From JBCCQH01 sp039024435 (GTDB taxonomy: Bacteria > Bacteroidota > Bacteroidia > J057 > JADKCL01): 64,000 nucleotides of DNA. The notes beneath the pieces are model-generated. The model had not been told where the DNA came from, did no database searches, and saw only the letters and a program-made list of their open reading frames with translations. Below are positions 53,368 to 62,718 of this stretch, in pieces. How positions within the stretch are numbered: position 1 is the stretch's first letter; every line of letters starts with the position of its first letter. A program made the position numbers and the translations under genes. The DNA lies in assembly GCA_039024435.1 (NCBI GenBank), contig JBCCQH010000004.1:62001-126000 (forward strand), given 5' to 3'.

Positions 53368-53383
53368 GCGCGAATAGACCCAT

Positions 53384-53430
53384 AAAAAAGCTGGCAACTT
53401 CAACTTCCTACGGGAAGCGGGGTTGCCAGC
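53384..53430 (-). terminator. Terminator of the small basic-protein gene
   Basis: Minus strand stem GCTGGCAAC (53430-53422) / GTTGCCAGC (53398-53390) followed by six T (53389-53384). Directly after the gene at 53451-53807. Confidence 0.72.
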
Positions 53431-53450
53431 CGGTGTTTTTCAATTGTTTC

Positions 53451-53807
53451 TCAGCCCATGCGGCCTTTCTTCCAGCGGCGGCGCTGCCGCTTGCTGCGAA
53501 AGTTGACCGGCTTGCCGTACTTCCGGTTGAACATGTTGTGGAAGAAGTTGCGCACTTTTGCCCGTCCCTGGACTTGAGATTCCTTGAGGCGCATGGCGCG
53601 GCGGGCGTCCTTAGCCGAAGCCCGGGCCTTTTTGTAGGGCTTGGTGGTCGATTTGCGTTGTTTTTCTTTGCCGCCTTCCATCTCTACCTGCGGAGTAGCA
53701 TTTGCGGTGGTGATGGCTTTGACGCCAGAGCCGGTGCTGAGAAATATCAGCAGAAGCAGACTGCCGAGCAGTTGGGAAAACCTAAGGCGGAGTAAGAGTG
53801 CTTTCAT
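53451..53807 (-). CDS. Small secreted highly basic protein
   Basis: 118 residues from ATG 53807 (MKALLLRLRF). Signal peptide about 1-30 (LLGSLLLLIFLSTGSGVKA). The mature part is very basic and unstructured in appearance: KPYKKARASAKDARRAMRLK, FFHNMFNRKYGKPVNF, ending KRQRRRWKKGRMG. No domain recognised. A DNA-, polysaccharide- or membrane-binding exported protein is possible; nothing in the context decides. It has its own terminator. Confidence 0.6.
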   Translation of the reverse strand: MKALLLRLRFSQLLGSLLLLIFLSTGSGVKAITTANATPQVEMEGGKEKQRKSTTKPYKKARASAKDARRAMRLKESQVQGRAKVRNFFHNMFNRKYGKPVNFRSKRQRRRWKKGRMG

Positions 53808-53906
53808 GGGGGCAAAATAATAAAAAATGCGCTGCGTTCCGAAGGGGATTCTGGGACCAGGAGATTTTGGGGTAGTTTGCCCTTGGGACATGAACCTGGC
53901 CCCGTT

Positions 53907-54893
53907 TCAAGCCCGCAAAAGTTCCCGGGGTGACATGCCGTAGTACTTTTTGAAGGCGGTAGAAAAATGCTGCGGGTGCTTGTAGCCCACTTCGCCAGAG
54001 ACTGCTTTGATGGACATCGCGGAATCGAGCAGCAAGCGCCGCGCGTATTCCATTTTGAGCCGGGTCCAGTAACCGTGGATCGTTTCCCCAAAAAGGCCCT
54101 TAAAACCATTTTGCAGCGTGAAGGCATTGGTACCTACTTCCCGGGCGAGGGACTGAATCGTAAAATTTTCGTCTAAGTGACTGGCCAGCAGATCTTTCAC
54201 CGCATGGAGTTTTTCTTCGATTCCGGGCGGAAGTGCTGACTTATCCGCTGGGCGGGGACCGGGAAGTTGCTCAAATTGTAACATCAACAGTTCTATGACC
54301 CGCGATTCTACCAGCAAGGGACGGAAAGGCCGACTCCCCCCAAAACGCATCAGATCGGCCAATAGCATGCGGATTCGGGCATTGATCGGACGGTTTTGGG
54401 GCGCCAAAAATCCGGGATCCCCCCCGTCTTCAATCCGCCGCCGAAAAGCGTCAAACCCGGGCTCATTTTTGGGGAGATAGCGCAGCAACCACTGCGGTTC
54501 CATGTTGATTTCAAGAAACTCGGAATGGCCTTCAGCAACCATTTTGGTGGTCCCCCGCAACCCCGACGCGAACAGCATATTTTGCTGATTGGAGCCAAAT
54601 TCAAAGACTTTGCGCCGGTGGAAGTCCTGGGTTTGCGTTCGGCCGGATAGGCGAAAGTGCATCTCAACCGTCGAGACATCACTGTCAAAATCGATCTGAA
54701 TGGGGTCCGCGTGGCGGAAACATCCGTGACCGATCATCAGTCCATTTTCGCAGTAGGAAGAGAAAGCCCCCTCGACCTCGGGGGTATTGAGCCGAACATT
54801 GAAATCATCGGGGGCCAGCTCCAGGGGCCAACCCAGATCGAATTGGTCTTCGAAGAGCATTTGCCCGGAGCCGGTCGTGATTCGCAGATCCAT
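53907..54893 (-). CDS. AraC-family transcriptional regulator (PchR/YbtA-like)
   Basis: 328 residues. N-terminal sensory part about 1-225, C-terminal double helix-turn-helix about 230-328: FTIQSLAREVGTNAFTLQNG, FKGLFGETIHGYWTRLKM, then SIKAVSGEVGYKHPQHFSTA and FKKYYGMSPREL. The length and the GTNAFTLQNGFKGLFG box resemble PchR-type siderophore regulators. It is divergent from the siderophore-interacting gene and the two ABC transporter genes, and 10 bases before its ATG there is a pair of direct repeats (54904-54931) that may be its binding site. It probably senses a ferric siderophore and controls the divergent operon and itself. Confidence 0.88.
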   Translation of the reverse strand: MDLRITTGSGQMLFEDQFDLGWPLELAPDDFNVRLNTPEVEGAFSSYCENGLMIGHGCFRHADPIQIDFDSDVSTVEMHFRLSGRTQTQDFHRRKVFEFGSNQQNMLFASGLRGTTKMVAEGHSEFLEINMEPQWLLRYLPKNEPGFDAFRRRIEDGGDPGFLAPQNRPINARIRMLLADLMRFGGSRPFRPLLVESRVIELLMLQFEQLPGPRPADKSALPPGIEEKLHAVKDLLASHLDENFTIQSLAREVGTNAFTLQNGFKGLFGETIHGYWTRLKMEYARRLLLDSAMSIKAVSGEVGYKHPQHFSTAFKKYYGMSPRELLRA

Positions 54894-54903
54894 TTTTTGT
54901 AAT

Positions 54904-54931
54904 GCGTAGGTTTTTCTTTGATTCGCGTAGG
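54904..54931. promoter_or_regulatory. Direct repeats, candidate AraC operator
   Basis: GCGTAGG occurs at 54904-54910 and 54925-54931, exactly 21 bases apart (two helical turns), the arrangement expected for AraC-family half-sites. It lies right before the araC-type gene and about 95 bases before the divergent operon. Confidence 0.5.
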
Positions 54932-55024
54932 CAAGCCAAACGCCAAAAGCATTATCTTCATCAAAATTTAAGGCTTATTTAGAATGATTCCAAATAGGCT
55001 TTGCCCACCAAAGGCAAAAGAAAT

Positions 55025-55753
55025 ATGCCCAGACTCGCAAAATGGTTGGCCGACGGCACCGAAAAAATCTTTCAGTCCATGCTGCACCCCGTGGAGGTGG
55101 AGGCAGTCGAAATGCTGCAAACCGATTTGAAGCGGGTGCGCTTTGTCGGCGATCTCGCTCGGACGAAGCACCGTCCCGGTCAGGTCATCGAGTTCCGCAT
55201 CAATGCCAATGACTTCCGCCACTACACGCCTTCCCACTACGATTCCAAAGCTGGGGTCTGCGAAGTGTTGTTCTACCTCCACGGCAAAGGCCCGGGCAGT
55301 CGATGGGCTCGAGAATTGCGGCCCGGCAATGCCCTCAAACTCATGGGCCCCGGTGGAAAACTGCGGTTTCAGACGGAAGCTTCCCACCATTTTTTCTTCG
55401 GGGATGAATCGTCACTCGGCCTTTACGCTCAACTCAAGGACATCGCGAATCGGTACGAAACTGAATACCTCTGCCTTCTGGAACTCGATGCGGCCCACAC
55501 TGCCTGGCCGCAATTGCTGGAACTGGAAGCCGACGTAATCGGGAAGTCGGTGGCCCAGCCCGCTGAAGCGGCCATTGATTGGCTAAAGGGACTGGATGCG
55601 CAGGTCTGGAGGAATTGGCGGGGGGCAAGTTTTTACCTGACGGGACGGGCGGCCTCGATCAAACATCTGCGCAAAGCCTTGCGGGCCCGTGGGGTAGGAC
55701 CACGGCAAATTCTCGCCCAACCGTACTGGGCCGATCACAAACGGGGACTTTGA
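55025..55753 (+). CDS. Siderophore-interacting FAD/NAD(P)-binding protein (SIP)
   Basis: 242 residues from ATG 55025 (MPRLAKWLAD); an earlier TTG would add unrelated residues. FAD-binding domain about 14-115 with the RHYTPSHY motif (Arg and Tyr-Thr contacts to flavin) and HGKGPGSRWARELRPGN; SIP domain about 120-240 with FFGDESSLGLYAQL and the C-terminal PYWADHKRGL. Family knowledge: such proteins (ViuB, FscN) reduce ferric siderophores to release iron in the cytosol. In mycobacterial IrtA the same domain is fused to the ABC importer; here it is a separate gene one base before the ABC gene. Confidence 0.9.
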   Translation: MPRLAKWLADGTEKIFQSMLHPVEVEAVEMLQTDLKRVRFVGDLARTKHRPGQVIEFRINANDFRHYTPSHYDSKAGVCEVLFYLHGKGPGSRWARELRPGNALKLMGPGGKLRFQTEASHHFFFGDESSLGLYAQLKDIANRYETEYLCLLELDAAHTAWPQLLELEADVIGKSVAQPAEAAIDWLKGLDAQVWRNWRGASFYLTGRAASIKHLRKALRARGVGPRQILAQPYWADHKRGL

Positions 55754-55754
55754 T

Positions 55755-57518
55755 ATGGAAAAAACTGACACCGCGAAAAAGCCCAACGGCATCGGGCGCT
55801 TGCTTCAGATTGCCGGGCCAAAGAAATTTCAACTGTTCCTGGCTGGCGTCCTGGCCCTGGTACATGCGGGCCTGGCACTGGTGCCTTACATCCTTGTATT
55901 TCAGGTGATGGCAGAAATGCTGGAACCGGCCCCGGACTACGCAACGCTTCGGGAAACTTTGATTTTGGCGGGGGTGGCGGGTCTACTCAGTTACGCGGTG
56001 CTGTACGCCTCCGGGATGCTTTCCCATCTCGCGGCCTTTGACATTCTCTACCAATTGCGCCGCTACGCCGCCGAAAAGATCGGGAAGTTGTCGCTGGGCG
56101 AACTGGAGAAATACAACTCCGGGGCGCTGAAAAAAATCCTCATCGATGACATTGAGCGCATCGAACACTTCCTCGCCCACCAAATCCCCGATTTCTTCAA
56201 GGGGTTGACGCTACCGCTGCTCACGGTGGTGTACCTGTTCTACGTGGATTGGCGGCTGGCCCTGGTAAGCTTATTGCCGCTCTTGTTTATGGTGATTTGG
56301 TTTCCTTACGTGATGAACCGTGCCGATACCCGCTCGATGCTCAAATTCTATCACCAAGCCTTGGAAGACATGAATTCGGGGATTGTCGAATACATCCGCG
56401 CGATGCCGGTGATGAAAATATTTCGCCAGACCGCGGACCGCTTCCACAAGTACTCAGGAACGGTCCATGGCTACGACGAGATGGCCATTTCCTGGACGGC
56501 AAAAGGCGCCCCCTCGTTTGCGATATTCATGAGCTTCATGAGCAACGCGCTGTTGCCGATTTTGATCTTTGGCACCTGGCTATACCTGCAAAATGGGCTC
56601 GAACTGGCGACTTTTTTTCTGTTTTTGATTTTGGGGACGGGTTACATCAAACCGGTTTTTTCCCTTTCGAATATGGCTGTGCAAATTTCCATGATCAACC
56701 GTGGCGTGCAACGCATGGATGACATTTTGAACCGCCCTTTGCAGCCGGTGCCTCCCTTTGTGGGCAAGCAGAACGGCCACGACGTGGTTTTTGCTGGGGT
56801 GGAGTTTGCCTACGTCCCCGGTACTCCGGTGCTGGAAGAGGTAGGATTTTCTGTTTCTGAGGGAAGCTTGACCGCTTTGGTAGGCCCCTCCGGTGCCGGC
56901 AAATCCACGGTGGCCCAACTGATTGCGCGCTTCTGGGATGTCAGCCAAGGTGAAATTCGGATTGGAGGCCGCCCCCTGATGACCTTTTCGACCGAGGAAC
57001 TGGCAGAAAAGGTGTCCTACGTTTTCCAGGACAATTTCATGTTTCACCTGAGCCTGTACGACAACATTCGCATGGGGATGGACCGCAGCCGGGAACAGAT
57101 TGAAGCTGCATCCCGGGCCGCGCAGTGCCATGCCTTTATCGAGCAGCTCCCCGAGGGATACGACACCATATTCGGTGCCGAAGGCGTCCATTTGAGTGGG
57201 GGAGAGCAACAGCGCATCCAGATTGCCCGGGCCATCCTAAAAGATGCCCCGATTTTGATCCTCGATGAAGCGACCTCCTACAGCGATCCGGAAAATGAAT
57301 TCCTCATCCAGCAGGCCATCGGGCACTTGATCCAGGAAAAAACGGTCATTCTGATCGCCCACCGTCTGAACACCGTAGTCAACGCCGATCAAATTATCGT
57401 CTTTGACACGGGACGGATCGTCGGCCGGGGCAAGCACGCCGAAATTTTGGAAAGCTGCCCCTTGTACGCGCAAATGTGGCAAGCTCACCGCCGCACCCAG
57501 TCTTTCAGTATTCGCTAA
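55755..57518 (+). CDS. ABC half-transporter, siderophore uptake type (YbtP/IrtA-like)
   Basis: 587 residues: six-helix membrane domain about 25-310 and ATP-binding domain about 345-575. Motifs: Walker A GPSGAGKST (about 376), signature LSGGEQQRIQIARA (about 479), Walker B ILILDEATS (about 500), D-loop SYSDPENEF and H-loop IAHRL. Exporter fold, but YbtPQ and IrtAB of this fold import ferric siderophores. It starts one base after the SIP stop and is followed at 14 bases by a second half-transporter, so the two most likely form a heterodimer. The DPENE sequence after the D-loop is found in the YbtP group. Confidence 0.88.
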   Translation: MEKTDTAKKPNGIGRLLQIAGPKKFQLFLAGVLALVHAGLALVPYILVFQVMAEMLEPAPDYATLRETLILAGVAGLLSYAVLYASGMLSHLAAFDILYQLRRYAAEKIGKLSLGELEKYNSGALKKILIDDIERIEHFLAHQIPDFFKGLTLPLLTVVYLFYVDWRLALVSLLPLLFMVIWFPYVMNRADTRSMLKFYHQALEDMNSGIVEYIRAMPVMKIFRQTADRFHKYSGTVHGYDEMAISWTAKGAPSFAIFMSFMSNALLPILIFGTWLYLQNGLELATFFLFLILGTGYIKPVFSLSNMAVQISMINRGVQRMDDILNRPLQPVPPFVGKQNGHDVVFAGVEFAYVPGTPVLEEVGFSVSEGSLTALVGPSGAGKSTVAQLIARFWDVSQGEIRIGGRPLMTFSTEELAEKVSYVFQDNFMFHLSLYDNIRMGMDRSREQIEAASRAAQCHAFIEQLPEGYDTIFGAEGVHLSGGEQQRIQIARAILKDAPILILDEATSYSDPENEFLIQQAIGHLIQEKTVILIAHRLNTVVNADQIIVFDTGRIVGRGKHAEILESCPLYAQMWQAHRRTQSFSIR

Positions 57519-57531
57519 TCACCAGTATTTT

Positions 57532-59307
57532 ATGATTCGCAATCTCATATTTTGCTTTAAGTTTTATCCCAAGGGTATGCTGCGGGCGATGCTCTGGGAA
57601 ATGTTCCACGCATTTCTGCTGGCGGCCCCCAGTGGCATCCTCCTTGCGATCATCTGGGAACTGTTTCGGGAATCGCCGCGGGAGGCATTTATCTGGCAAG
57701 TGATCGCCGCCATGGGCGCAATGTTCATCCTGCAACTTTACGTGGCCCAAAAGGCGATGGTCCAATCCCAAATTGGGGTCATTCGCATCGCCACGGCTTT
57801 GCGGGTCGCGGTGGGGAACAAGTTGCAGCGCTTGTCGCTGGGCTATTATAAAAAGCGCGATCCGGGCGAACTGGCCTCGGTCGCGCTGCAGGATGTGAAC
57901 AATTTTGAGCAAATCTTTGGCCACAGCCTCAGTAACCTGGCTACGGCGGTGTTTGGCACCGTGGTGTTGGCGGTCTTTCTGGTGGTGCTAGACTGGAGGC
58001 TGGGGTTGACCTTGCTGGGGGCGCTGCTGTTTGTCCTGCCACTGGCACAATTTGGCCAATGGCTGGTGCGCAAGTACGGTGCCCGGGCCATCGGAGCCCG
58101 CACCGATACAAATGCCCGCCTGCTGGAATATTTTCAGGGCATGCCCCACCTCAAGTCGTTTGGAATGATCGGCGCTAGCTTTGGAACACTCGACGACGCC
58201 TTGCGCAACCTCCGCACCACCAGCATCCGGACGGAGGCGATTCCCGGTCCGGTCATCCTGACGGCGGGGGTCGTTTTGGAGCTGTTTTTTGTGCTGATGG
58301 TCTGGTTGGGATTGTTTCTTCTTTCCGGTGGCGAACTCAAAATTCCGGTAATGGTCGCCTTTCTGATCCTGGGCTACCGGCTATACGAGCCACTGAAGAT
58401 CAGCATGGTGGAGTACGGCGTACTCAGCTATATGAATGTCAGCCTGGAACGCATCATTTCCCTATTGAAAGCCGAAGAACAATCTGCGGGTCAGGATGCC
58501 CATCCGTCCACCTACGATGTCGAACTGGACAGAGTGACCTTTGGCTATGCCCCCGAGCGCAATGTTTTGGAGAATGTATCGCTCACCGCGAGGGCTGGAG
58601 AAATGACGGCATTGGTTGGCCCCTCGGGTTCGGGAAAAACCACGATCACCTCGCTGATCGCCCGTTTTTGGGACATTGAAGAGGGGGCGATTCGGATTGG
58701 AGGCGTCGATCTTCGGAATATGTCCACCGATACGGTTTACGGAATCATCAGTGAAGTATTCCAGGAGGTCTACCTGTTTGACGGGACGATTTACGAAAAC
58801 ATCCTGGTGGGCAATCCCGATGCAAGCCCGGAGCGGGTGCGCTGGGCGGCGGAGAAAGCCCAGTTGACCGAATTTACGGATCGCATGGAAGGCGGCCTGC
58901 AGACGCGGGTAGGCGAGGGGGGCAATCGACTCTCTGGGGGACAAAAGCAACGGGTCAGCATTGCCCGGGCTTTGTTGAAAGATGCGCCCATCGTGCTGCT
59001 GGATGAAGCCACTTCGTCCCTGGATCCCGAAAATGAGATTTACATCCAGCGGGCCATTCAGTCGCTGGTCAAAAACAAAACTGTGATTGTGATTGCCCAC
59101 CGCTTATCCACGATCAGCAATGCCGACCAGATTGTTGTGCTGCAAGATAAAGCGGTCGCAGAAGCCGGCTCCCATGCGGATTTGATGTCACGGGAGGGGA
59201 TTTACCACCGGATGTGGACCTTGCAGGATCAGGCTTCCGCTTGGGAGGTGGGAGCGGCGAAGTCCGGGGAGCATGAGGATTCGGTCGAAGCGGGCAAGCT
59301 GCATTGA
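57532..59307 (+). CDS. ABC half-transporter, partner (YbtQ/IrtB-like)
   Basis: 591 residues from ATG 57532 (MIRNLIFCFK); the frame is open further up inside the previous gene. Six-helix membrane domain about 20-310, ATP-binding domain about 330-565. Motifs: Walker A GPSGSGKTT (about 362), signature LSGGQKQRVSIARA (about 466), Walker B IVLLDEATS (about 488), H-loop IAHRL. The C-terminal about 30 residues are a polar tail. With the previous gene it should form a heterodimeric inner-membrane importer for ferric siderophores, fed by an outer-membrane TonB receptor that is not encoded here. Confidence 0.87.
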   Translation: MIRNLIFCFKFYPKGMLRAMLWEMFHAFLLAAPSGILLAIIWELFRESPREAFIWQVIAAMGAMFILQLYVAQKAMVQSQIGVIRIATALRVAVGNKLQRLSLGYYKKRDPGELASVALQDVNNFEQIFGHSLSNLATAVFGTVVLAVFLVVLDWRLGLTLLGALLFVLPLAQFGQWLVRKYGARAIGARTDTNARLLEYFQGMPHLKSFGMIGASFGTLDDALRNLRTTSIRTEAIPGPVILTAGVVLELFFVLMVWLGLFLLSGGELKIPVMVAFLILGYRLYEPLKISMVEYGVLSYMNVSLERIISLLKAEEQSAGQDAHPSTYDVELDRVTFGYAPERNVLENVSLTARAGEMTALVGPSGSGKTTITSLIARFWDIEEGAIRIGGVDLRNMSTDTVYGIISEVFQEVYLFDGTIYENILVGNPDASPERVRWAAEKAQLTEFTDRMEGGLQTRVGEGGNRLSGGQKQRVSIARALLKDAPIVLLDEATSSLDPENEIYIQRAIQSLVKNKTVIVIAHRLSTISNADQIVVLQDKAVAEAGSHADLMSREGIYHRMWTLQDQASAWEVGAAKSGEHEDSVEAGKLH

Positions 59308-59324
59308 GCCACGCCATTTCGCAT

Positions 59325-60065
59325 TCAGTCTTCTATCCGGGTGCCCACGGCAAGTGATTTTTTTGTCCCTTTGTCCACAAGGAGGTCCTGGTAGTGCATG
59401 GTGACCGAATCGCTGAGGTTTTCGATGGCAGTGGTACTGACCGTTTGGACCATGCCCCGGCGATTCATGCGGATGTCGTTGTAAATGTCACCTTCCCCGC
59501 CGAATTGGTGGAAGCGCTGGATATCCGCGAGTTGGTAGTTCGGGTGGGCGGTCAGCCAGGTCTGGAACCAGGACTTGCGTTTCTCCACGATATCGGCCTT
59601 GTACAACTGGGCGGAAGACCAAATCTGGGGCTTCGCGGCATCATAGGTAGCGCGGTACATCTGGATCCCGTCCCAGCGCAATTCAGCGATCTGGGTTGCA
59701 TGTTCTCTCTGGGCAAAATCCACGTACGTAAACGGCTCGATGCCGCCGAAATCGTAGTTATCTACGAAGGCTTCGATGTCGGGAAAGGCAAAGGATTCCA
59801 GTACCATCACCCCGCGGCTCAGGCGGTAGGTGCCCCCGAGCGGATGCGGACCAAAAGCCCCGTTGAGGAGACAGACCGTGCGGCGATCATTGGCGGTGGC
59901 CAGCCAGGTGCCGCCCGCTTTGCCGTCTACCGGGAAGAGAACGGATCGTGGGCCGATCCGGCGCACTTCCGGAGTCCGGGCCGGGGCGCGCAGGGGACTC
60001 TCGTCCCGGTTGGAGGTCAGGAGATACTGGGCGTCATTCAGCGGAAGGTAGGTTAGCGTACACAT
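59325..60065 (-). CDS. NRDE family protein (TANGO2-like)
   Basis: 246 residues. The defining motif is TSNRDESPLR (about 17-26), preceded by MCTLTYLP with the N-terminal Cys exposed after Met removal, which suggests an Ntn-hydrolase-type fold. Other conserved parts: GGTWLATANDRRTVCLLNGAFG. Family knowledge: eukaryotic TANGO2 is involved in lipid or haem handling; bacterial members are uncharacterised. It converges on the ABC operon and is divergent from the Omp28-like gene. Confidence 0.88.
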   Translation of the reverse strand: MCTLTYLPLNDAQYLLTSNRDESPLRAPARTPEVRRIGPRSVLFPVDGKAGGTWLATANDRRTVCLLNGAFGPHPLGGTYRLSRGVMVLESFAFPDIEAFVDNYDFGGIEPFTYVDFAQREHATQIAELRWDGIQMYRATYDAAKPQIWSSAQLYKADIVEKRKSWFQTWLTAHPNYQLADIQRFHQFGGEGDIYNDIRMNRRGMVQTVSTTAIENLSDSVTMHYQDLLVDKGTKKSLAVGTRIED

Positions 60066-60162
60066 AGATTTCTCGATTCTTCGCGGTAGGCGACAAATAT
60101 CCGCATTTTTTGTCGTTTCTGCGGAGGAGTATCTTCCCCCGGAAGTAGGTGTACTGCACCAA

Positions 60163-60193
60163 TTGCAAAGCTCCCAGGGAGTTTGTAGATTGA
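60163..60193 (+). promoter_or_regulatory. Promoter of the Omp28-like gene
   Basis: TTG (60163-60165), exactly 20 bases, TAGATTGA (60186-60193; two mismatches to TAnnTTTG). An imperfect dyad GATTGATT/AATCGATC follows at 60189-60208, over the predicted start of transcription. Confidence 0.38.
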
Positions 60194-60232
60194 TTCATTA
60201 ATCGATCAACAAGGTGATCAAAACAGTATTTT

Positions 60233-61321
60233 ATGAAAACACGTGTACTTTCCCTCATCGCTCTGCTAATTTTTGGTGGTAGTGCCGCTTTCGCGCAAAT
60301 TACCGGGGTCAGCCTAATGCCACAAAACAAGGAGGCCATCATGGAAGAATTCTCCGGCGTGCGCTGCGTTAATTGTCCGGCGGGTCATCAGGTCATCGAC
60401 CAGATTTTTGCCACGAACCCAACTGGTTTTCACATTGTGACCTTTATGCCGAACAATTCGAGCTATACCCCACCTTACGCCGGTGATCCCGATCTGCAAC
60501 GTTCCTATCCTGCGGCCTATTACAGTACTCCGTATTGCGGTAATTCACGCTTCATGCCGAGTGCATTTATCAACCGCCGTGAGTGGAGCTCGGGAGCCAA
60601 ACTCTCCTCTCGCACCCTCTGGGCCAATGCCGTAAACACGATCATCAACGAGCCTTCCCCTCTGAATGTAGGCGTCTACGGTTATTACAATGAAACTACG
60701 ATGATGCTGGAAATCACAGTTGAAGTCTACTATACCAGCACGGTGACCGATCAGCACTCGCTTTACGTGACCCTGGCGGAAAGTGGAATCATGACGCAGC
60801 AGTCCGGAGCCTCAGGCCAGTACGAACAGAAGCATGTCTTCCGCGAAGCCTTCACCGGCCAGTGGGGCGACGCCATCGCAACGACGGTTCAGGGTGATCT
60901 GCATACCTATACCTTCACCTTCGACAATTCCACCACGAATTACGACATGAGCCAAGCAGAAGTCATGGCCTACGTGGAGAACAAAACCAACGAAGAAATT
61001 GTCTCCGGTTTCGGCAATGACGTTTCTTCCGCGCCGCCAGTTGCGGTTGCTCCGGCGCAGGACTTGAATGTAGGTGTCTTCCCGAATCCTTTCTCGGATG
61101 CGACGGCGATTGTCTACAATCTGAACAACACCAGCGAAGTCAGCCTTTCTCTGACGGACCTCACCGGAAAGCAAGTCACCAACATTGATTTGGGTGAGCA
61201 AGCGACCGGCGAGCACCGTTTTGACCTCAATGTTTCCGAGCAAGGACTTGCCTCGGGAATTTACATTATGCAATTGCGGGCCGGTGAGCAAGTCGCCACC
61301 CAGCGCCTGGCGGTTCAGTAA
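60233..61321 (+). CDS. Omp28-related secreted protein with T9SS sorting domain
   Basis: 362 residues. Signal peptide about 1-22. An Omp28-type thioredoxin-like domain follows: EEFSGVRCVNCPAGHQVID with CVNCP at 45-49 in the position of the redox CxxC, then an immunoglobulin-like part about 140-270. The C-terminal about 85 residues are a type A sorting domain (VFPNPFSDATAIVY, VSLSLTDLTGKQVTNI, ASGIYIMQLRAG, TQRLAVQ). Family knowledge: Omp28 of Porphyromonas gingivalis is a surface lipoprotein adhesin candidate. This copy is T9SS cargo. Surface thiol chemistry is possible from the CxxC, but not proven. Confidence 0.85.
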   Translation: MKTRVLSLIALLIFGGSAAFAQITGVSLMPQNKEAIMEEFSGVRCVNCPAGHQVIDQIFATNPTGFHIVTFMPNNSSYTPPYAGDPDLQRSYPAAYYSTPYCGNSRFMPSAFINRREWSSGAKLSSRTLWANAVNTIINEPSPLNVGVYGYYNETTMMLEITVEVYYTSTVTDQHSLYVTLAESGIMTQQSGASGQYEQKHVFREAFTGQWGDAIATTVQGDLHTYTFTFDNSTTNYDMSQAEVMAYVENKTNEEIVSGFGNDVSSAPPVAVAPAQDLNVGVFPNPFSDATAIVYNLNNTSEVSLSLTDLTGKQVTNIDLGEQATGEHRFDLNVSEQGLASGIYIMQLRAGEQVATQRLAVQ

Positions 61322-61347
61322 ACACAGGGAATTTGTTTGCTGATTTG

Positions 61348-61386
61348 AATCCTGAAGGACCTTGCATGGGCCCTTCAGGATTTTTT
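61348..61386 (+). terminator. Intrinsic terminator after the Omp28-like gene
   Basis: Stem AATCCTGAAGG (61348-61358) against CCTTCAGGATT, with the ACC/GGG step beneath the loop, then a run of T to 61386. Confidence 0.8.
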
Positions 61387-61495
61387 GGATTCAGGGGAAT
61401 TCAGATTGCAGATCGTAGAAGCGATCTACGGACTACTTCTACGATCCATGGTGGTCGTTGCGACCAAATGCGGGTGGGCGGAAACGCCCCAAACG

Positions 61496-62713
61496 TTACC
61501 CCAGCGCATCCTCTCCTTTACCCACCGCCTCATCTTCAATTTCTGCGGGAGAGCGATCCACCGGGGCCGGAGCTTCCGCAGTCCCGGCATACAGATCATA
61601 ATTGTAGTAACGGCACTCCAAGGGACCATTGTAGAGCGTCTTTTTGATGCTGGCCCGCAAACCAACCGCCTTCATGCCTTCCTTGCTGCCACTCAGAATC
61701 CAGGCTTTCCACCCTGTATAATGCTGCTTGAGCGTGTCCCCCATGCGGCGGTACAAACCGACCAAGTCTTCTTCCTTCAAACGTTCGCCGTAGGGAGGAT
61801 TCGTGACAATGAGGCCGGAACCTTCGGGAGCCATTTTTTTGGAAAACTCGGCTTTTTCCATCTGGACGGAGGAGAGCAGACCAATCGCTTCCAGATTCCG
61901 TTCGGCCAAGCGAACCGCCATCGGAGACTTGTCAGAACCATAGATTTGGCCGGTCGGCGTGCGCTCCATTTCAATGGCAGCCTGCCGAACGTTCTCCCAG
62001 AGGTCGGCATCGTAGTTTTTCCATTTTTGAAAGCCAAAGGTGGGCCGAAAGCGTCCTGGAGCGATGTTAGCCGCGATCATACCAGCTTCGGTGAGCAAAG
62101 TGCCCGAGCCGCACATCGGGTCGAGCAGCGTACCTTCACCGTTCCAGCCGGCGATCAGGAGCATTCCCGCGGCGAGGACTTCACTCAGGGGAGCCGTGGC
62201 CTGGCCCTGACGGTAGCCGCGCCGGTGCAGCGATTCCCCACTGCTGTCGAGCGAAAGGGAACACCGGTTGCCGGTGACGTGTAGGTGGATGCGAATGTCG
62301 GGATGGGTTTTGTGGACCGAGGGCCGCCGGCGGGTCTTCTGCCGAAACTGATCGGCGATGGCGTCTTTGGTTTTGAGCGCGGCAAACTTGGAGTGGCGGA
62401 AGATGTGCGAATTCGTCACTGCATCAATCGCAAAGGTATCGAGGACGTCCAGGTATTGGCTCCAATCGATCTCCTGCACCCGGTTGTAGAGTTGGTGCTC
62501 ATTGCGGGCGGGGAATTCGTGGAGGTCTACAAGGATGCGCAACGCAGTGCGGGCGTGCAGATTGGCCTTGTAAAGGGTGCGTAAATCACCCGTAAAGCGC
62601 ACTCCACGCCGGATTTCGGTGACGTAAGTGGCTCCGAGGCGCCGGAGTTCGGTCGCCAAAATCGGTTCCAAGCCATGGAACGTTTTGGCGATCATCCGAA
62701 ATTGTTCGTGCAT
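61496..62713 (-). CDS. THUMP-domain class I rRNA methyltransferase (RlmL-N type)
   Basis: 405 residues from ATG 62713 (MHEQFRMIAK); the frame is open upstream but the family begins here. THUMP domain about 45-155, then a Rossmann SAM domain: LLDPMCGSGTLLTEA (about 196-210), GSDKSPMAVRLAERN, and the catalytic NPPYGERL (about 303). Family knowledge: RlmL/YcbY N-terminal half makes m2G2445 in 23S rRNA. The C-terminal tail is short and acidic. It is 5 bases after the DUF4249 stop, so it rides in that operon. Confidence 0.9.
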   Translation of the reverse strand: MHEQFRMIAKTFHGLEPILATELRRLGATYVTEIRRGVRFTGDLRTLYKANLHARTALRILVDLHEFPARNEHQLYNRVQEIDWSQYLDVLDTFAIDAVTNSHIFRHSKFAALKTKDAIADQFRQKTRRRPSVHKTHPDIRIHLHVTGNRCSLSLDSSGESLHRRGYRQGQATAPLSEVLAAGMLLIAGWNGEGTLLDPMCGSGTLLTEAGMIAANIAPGRFRPTFGFQKWKNYDADLWENVRQAAIEMERTPTGQIYGSDKSPMAVRLAERNLEAIGLLSSVQMEKAEFSKKMAPEGSGLIVTNPPYGERLKEEDLVGLYRRMGDTLKQHYTGWKAWILSGSKEGMKAVGLRASIKKTLYNGPLECRYYNYDLYAGTAEAPAPVDRSPAEIEDEAVGKGEDALG

Positions 62714-62718
62714 GTTGA

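Noticed and set aside
52036..53385. 449-codon plus-strand frame opposite the SGNH-like gene
   Set aside because: The minus strand frame has the GDS and GHP motifs; the plus frame has none.
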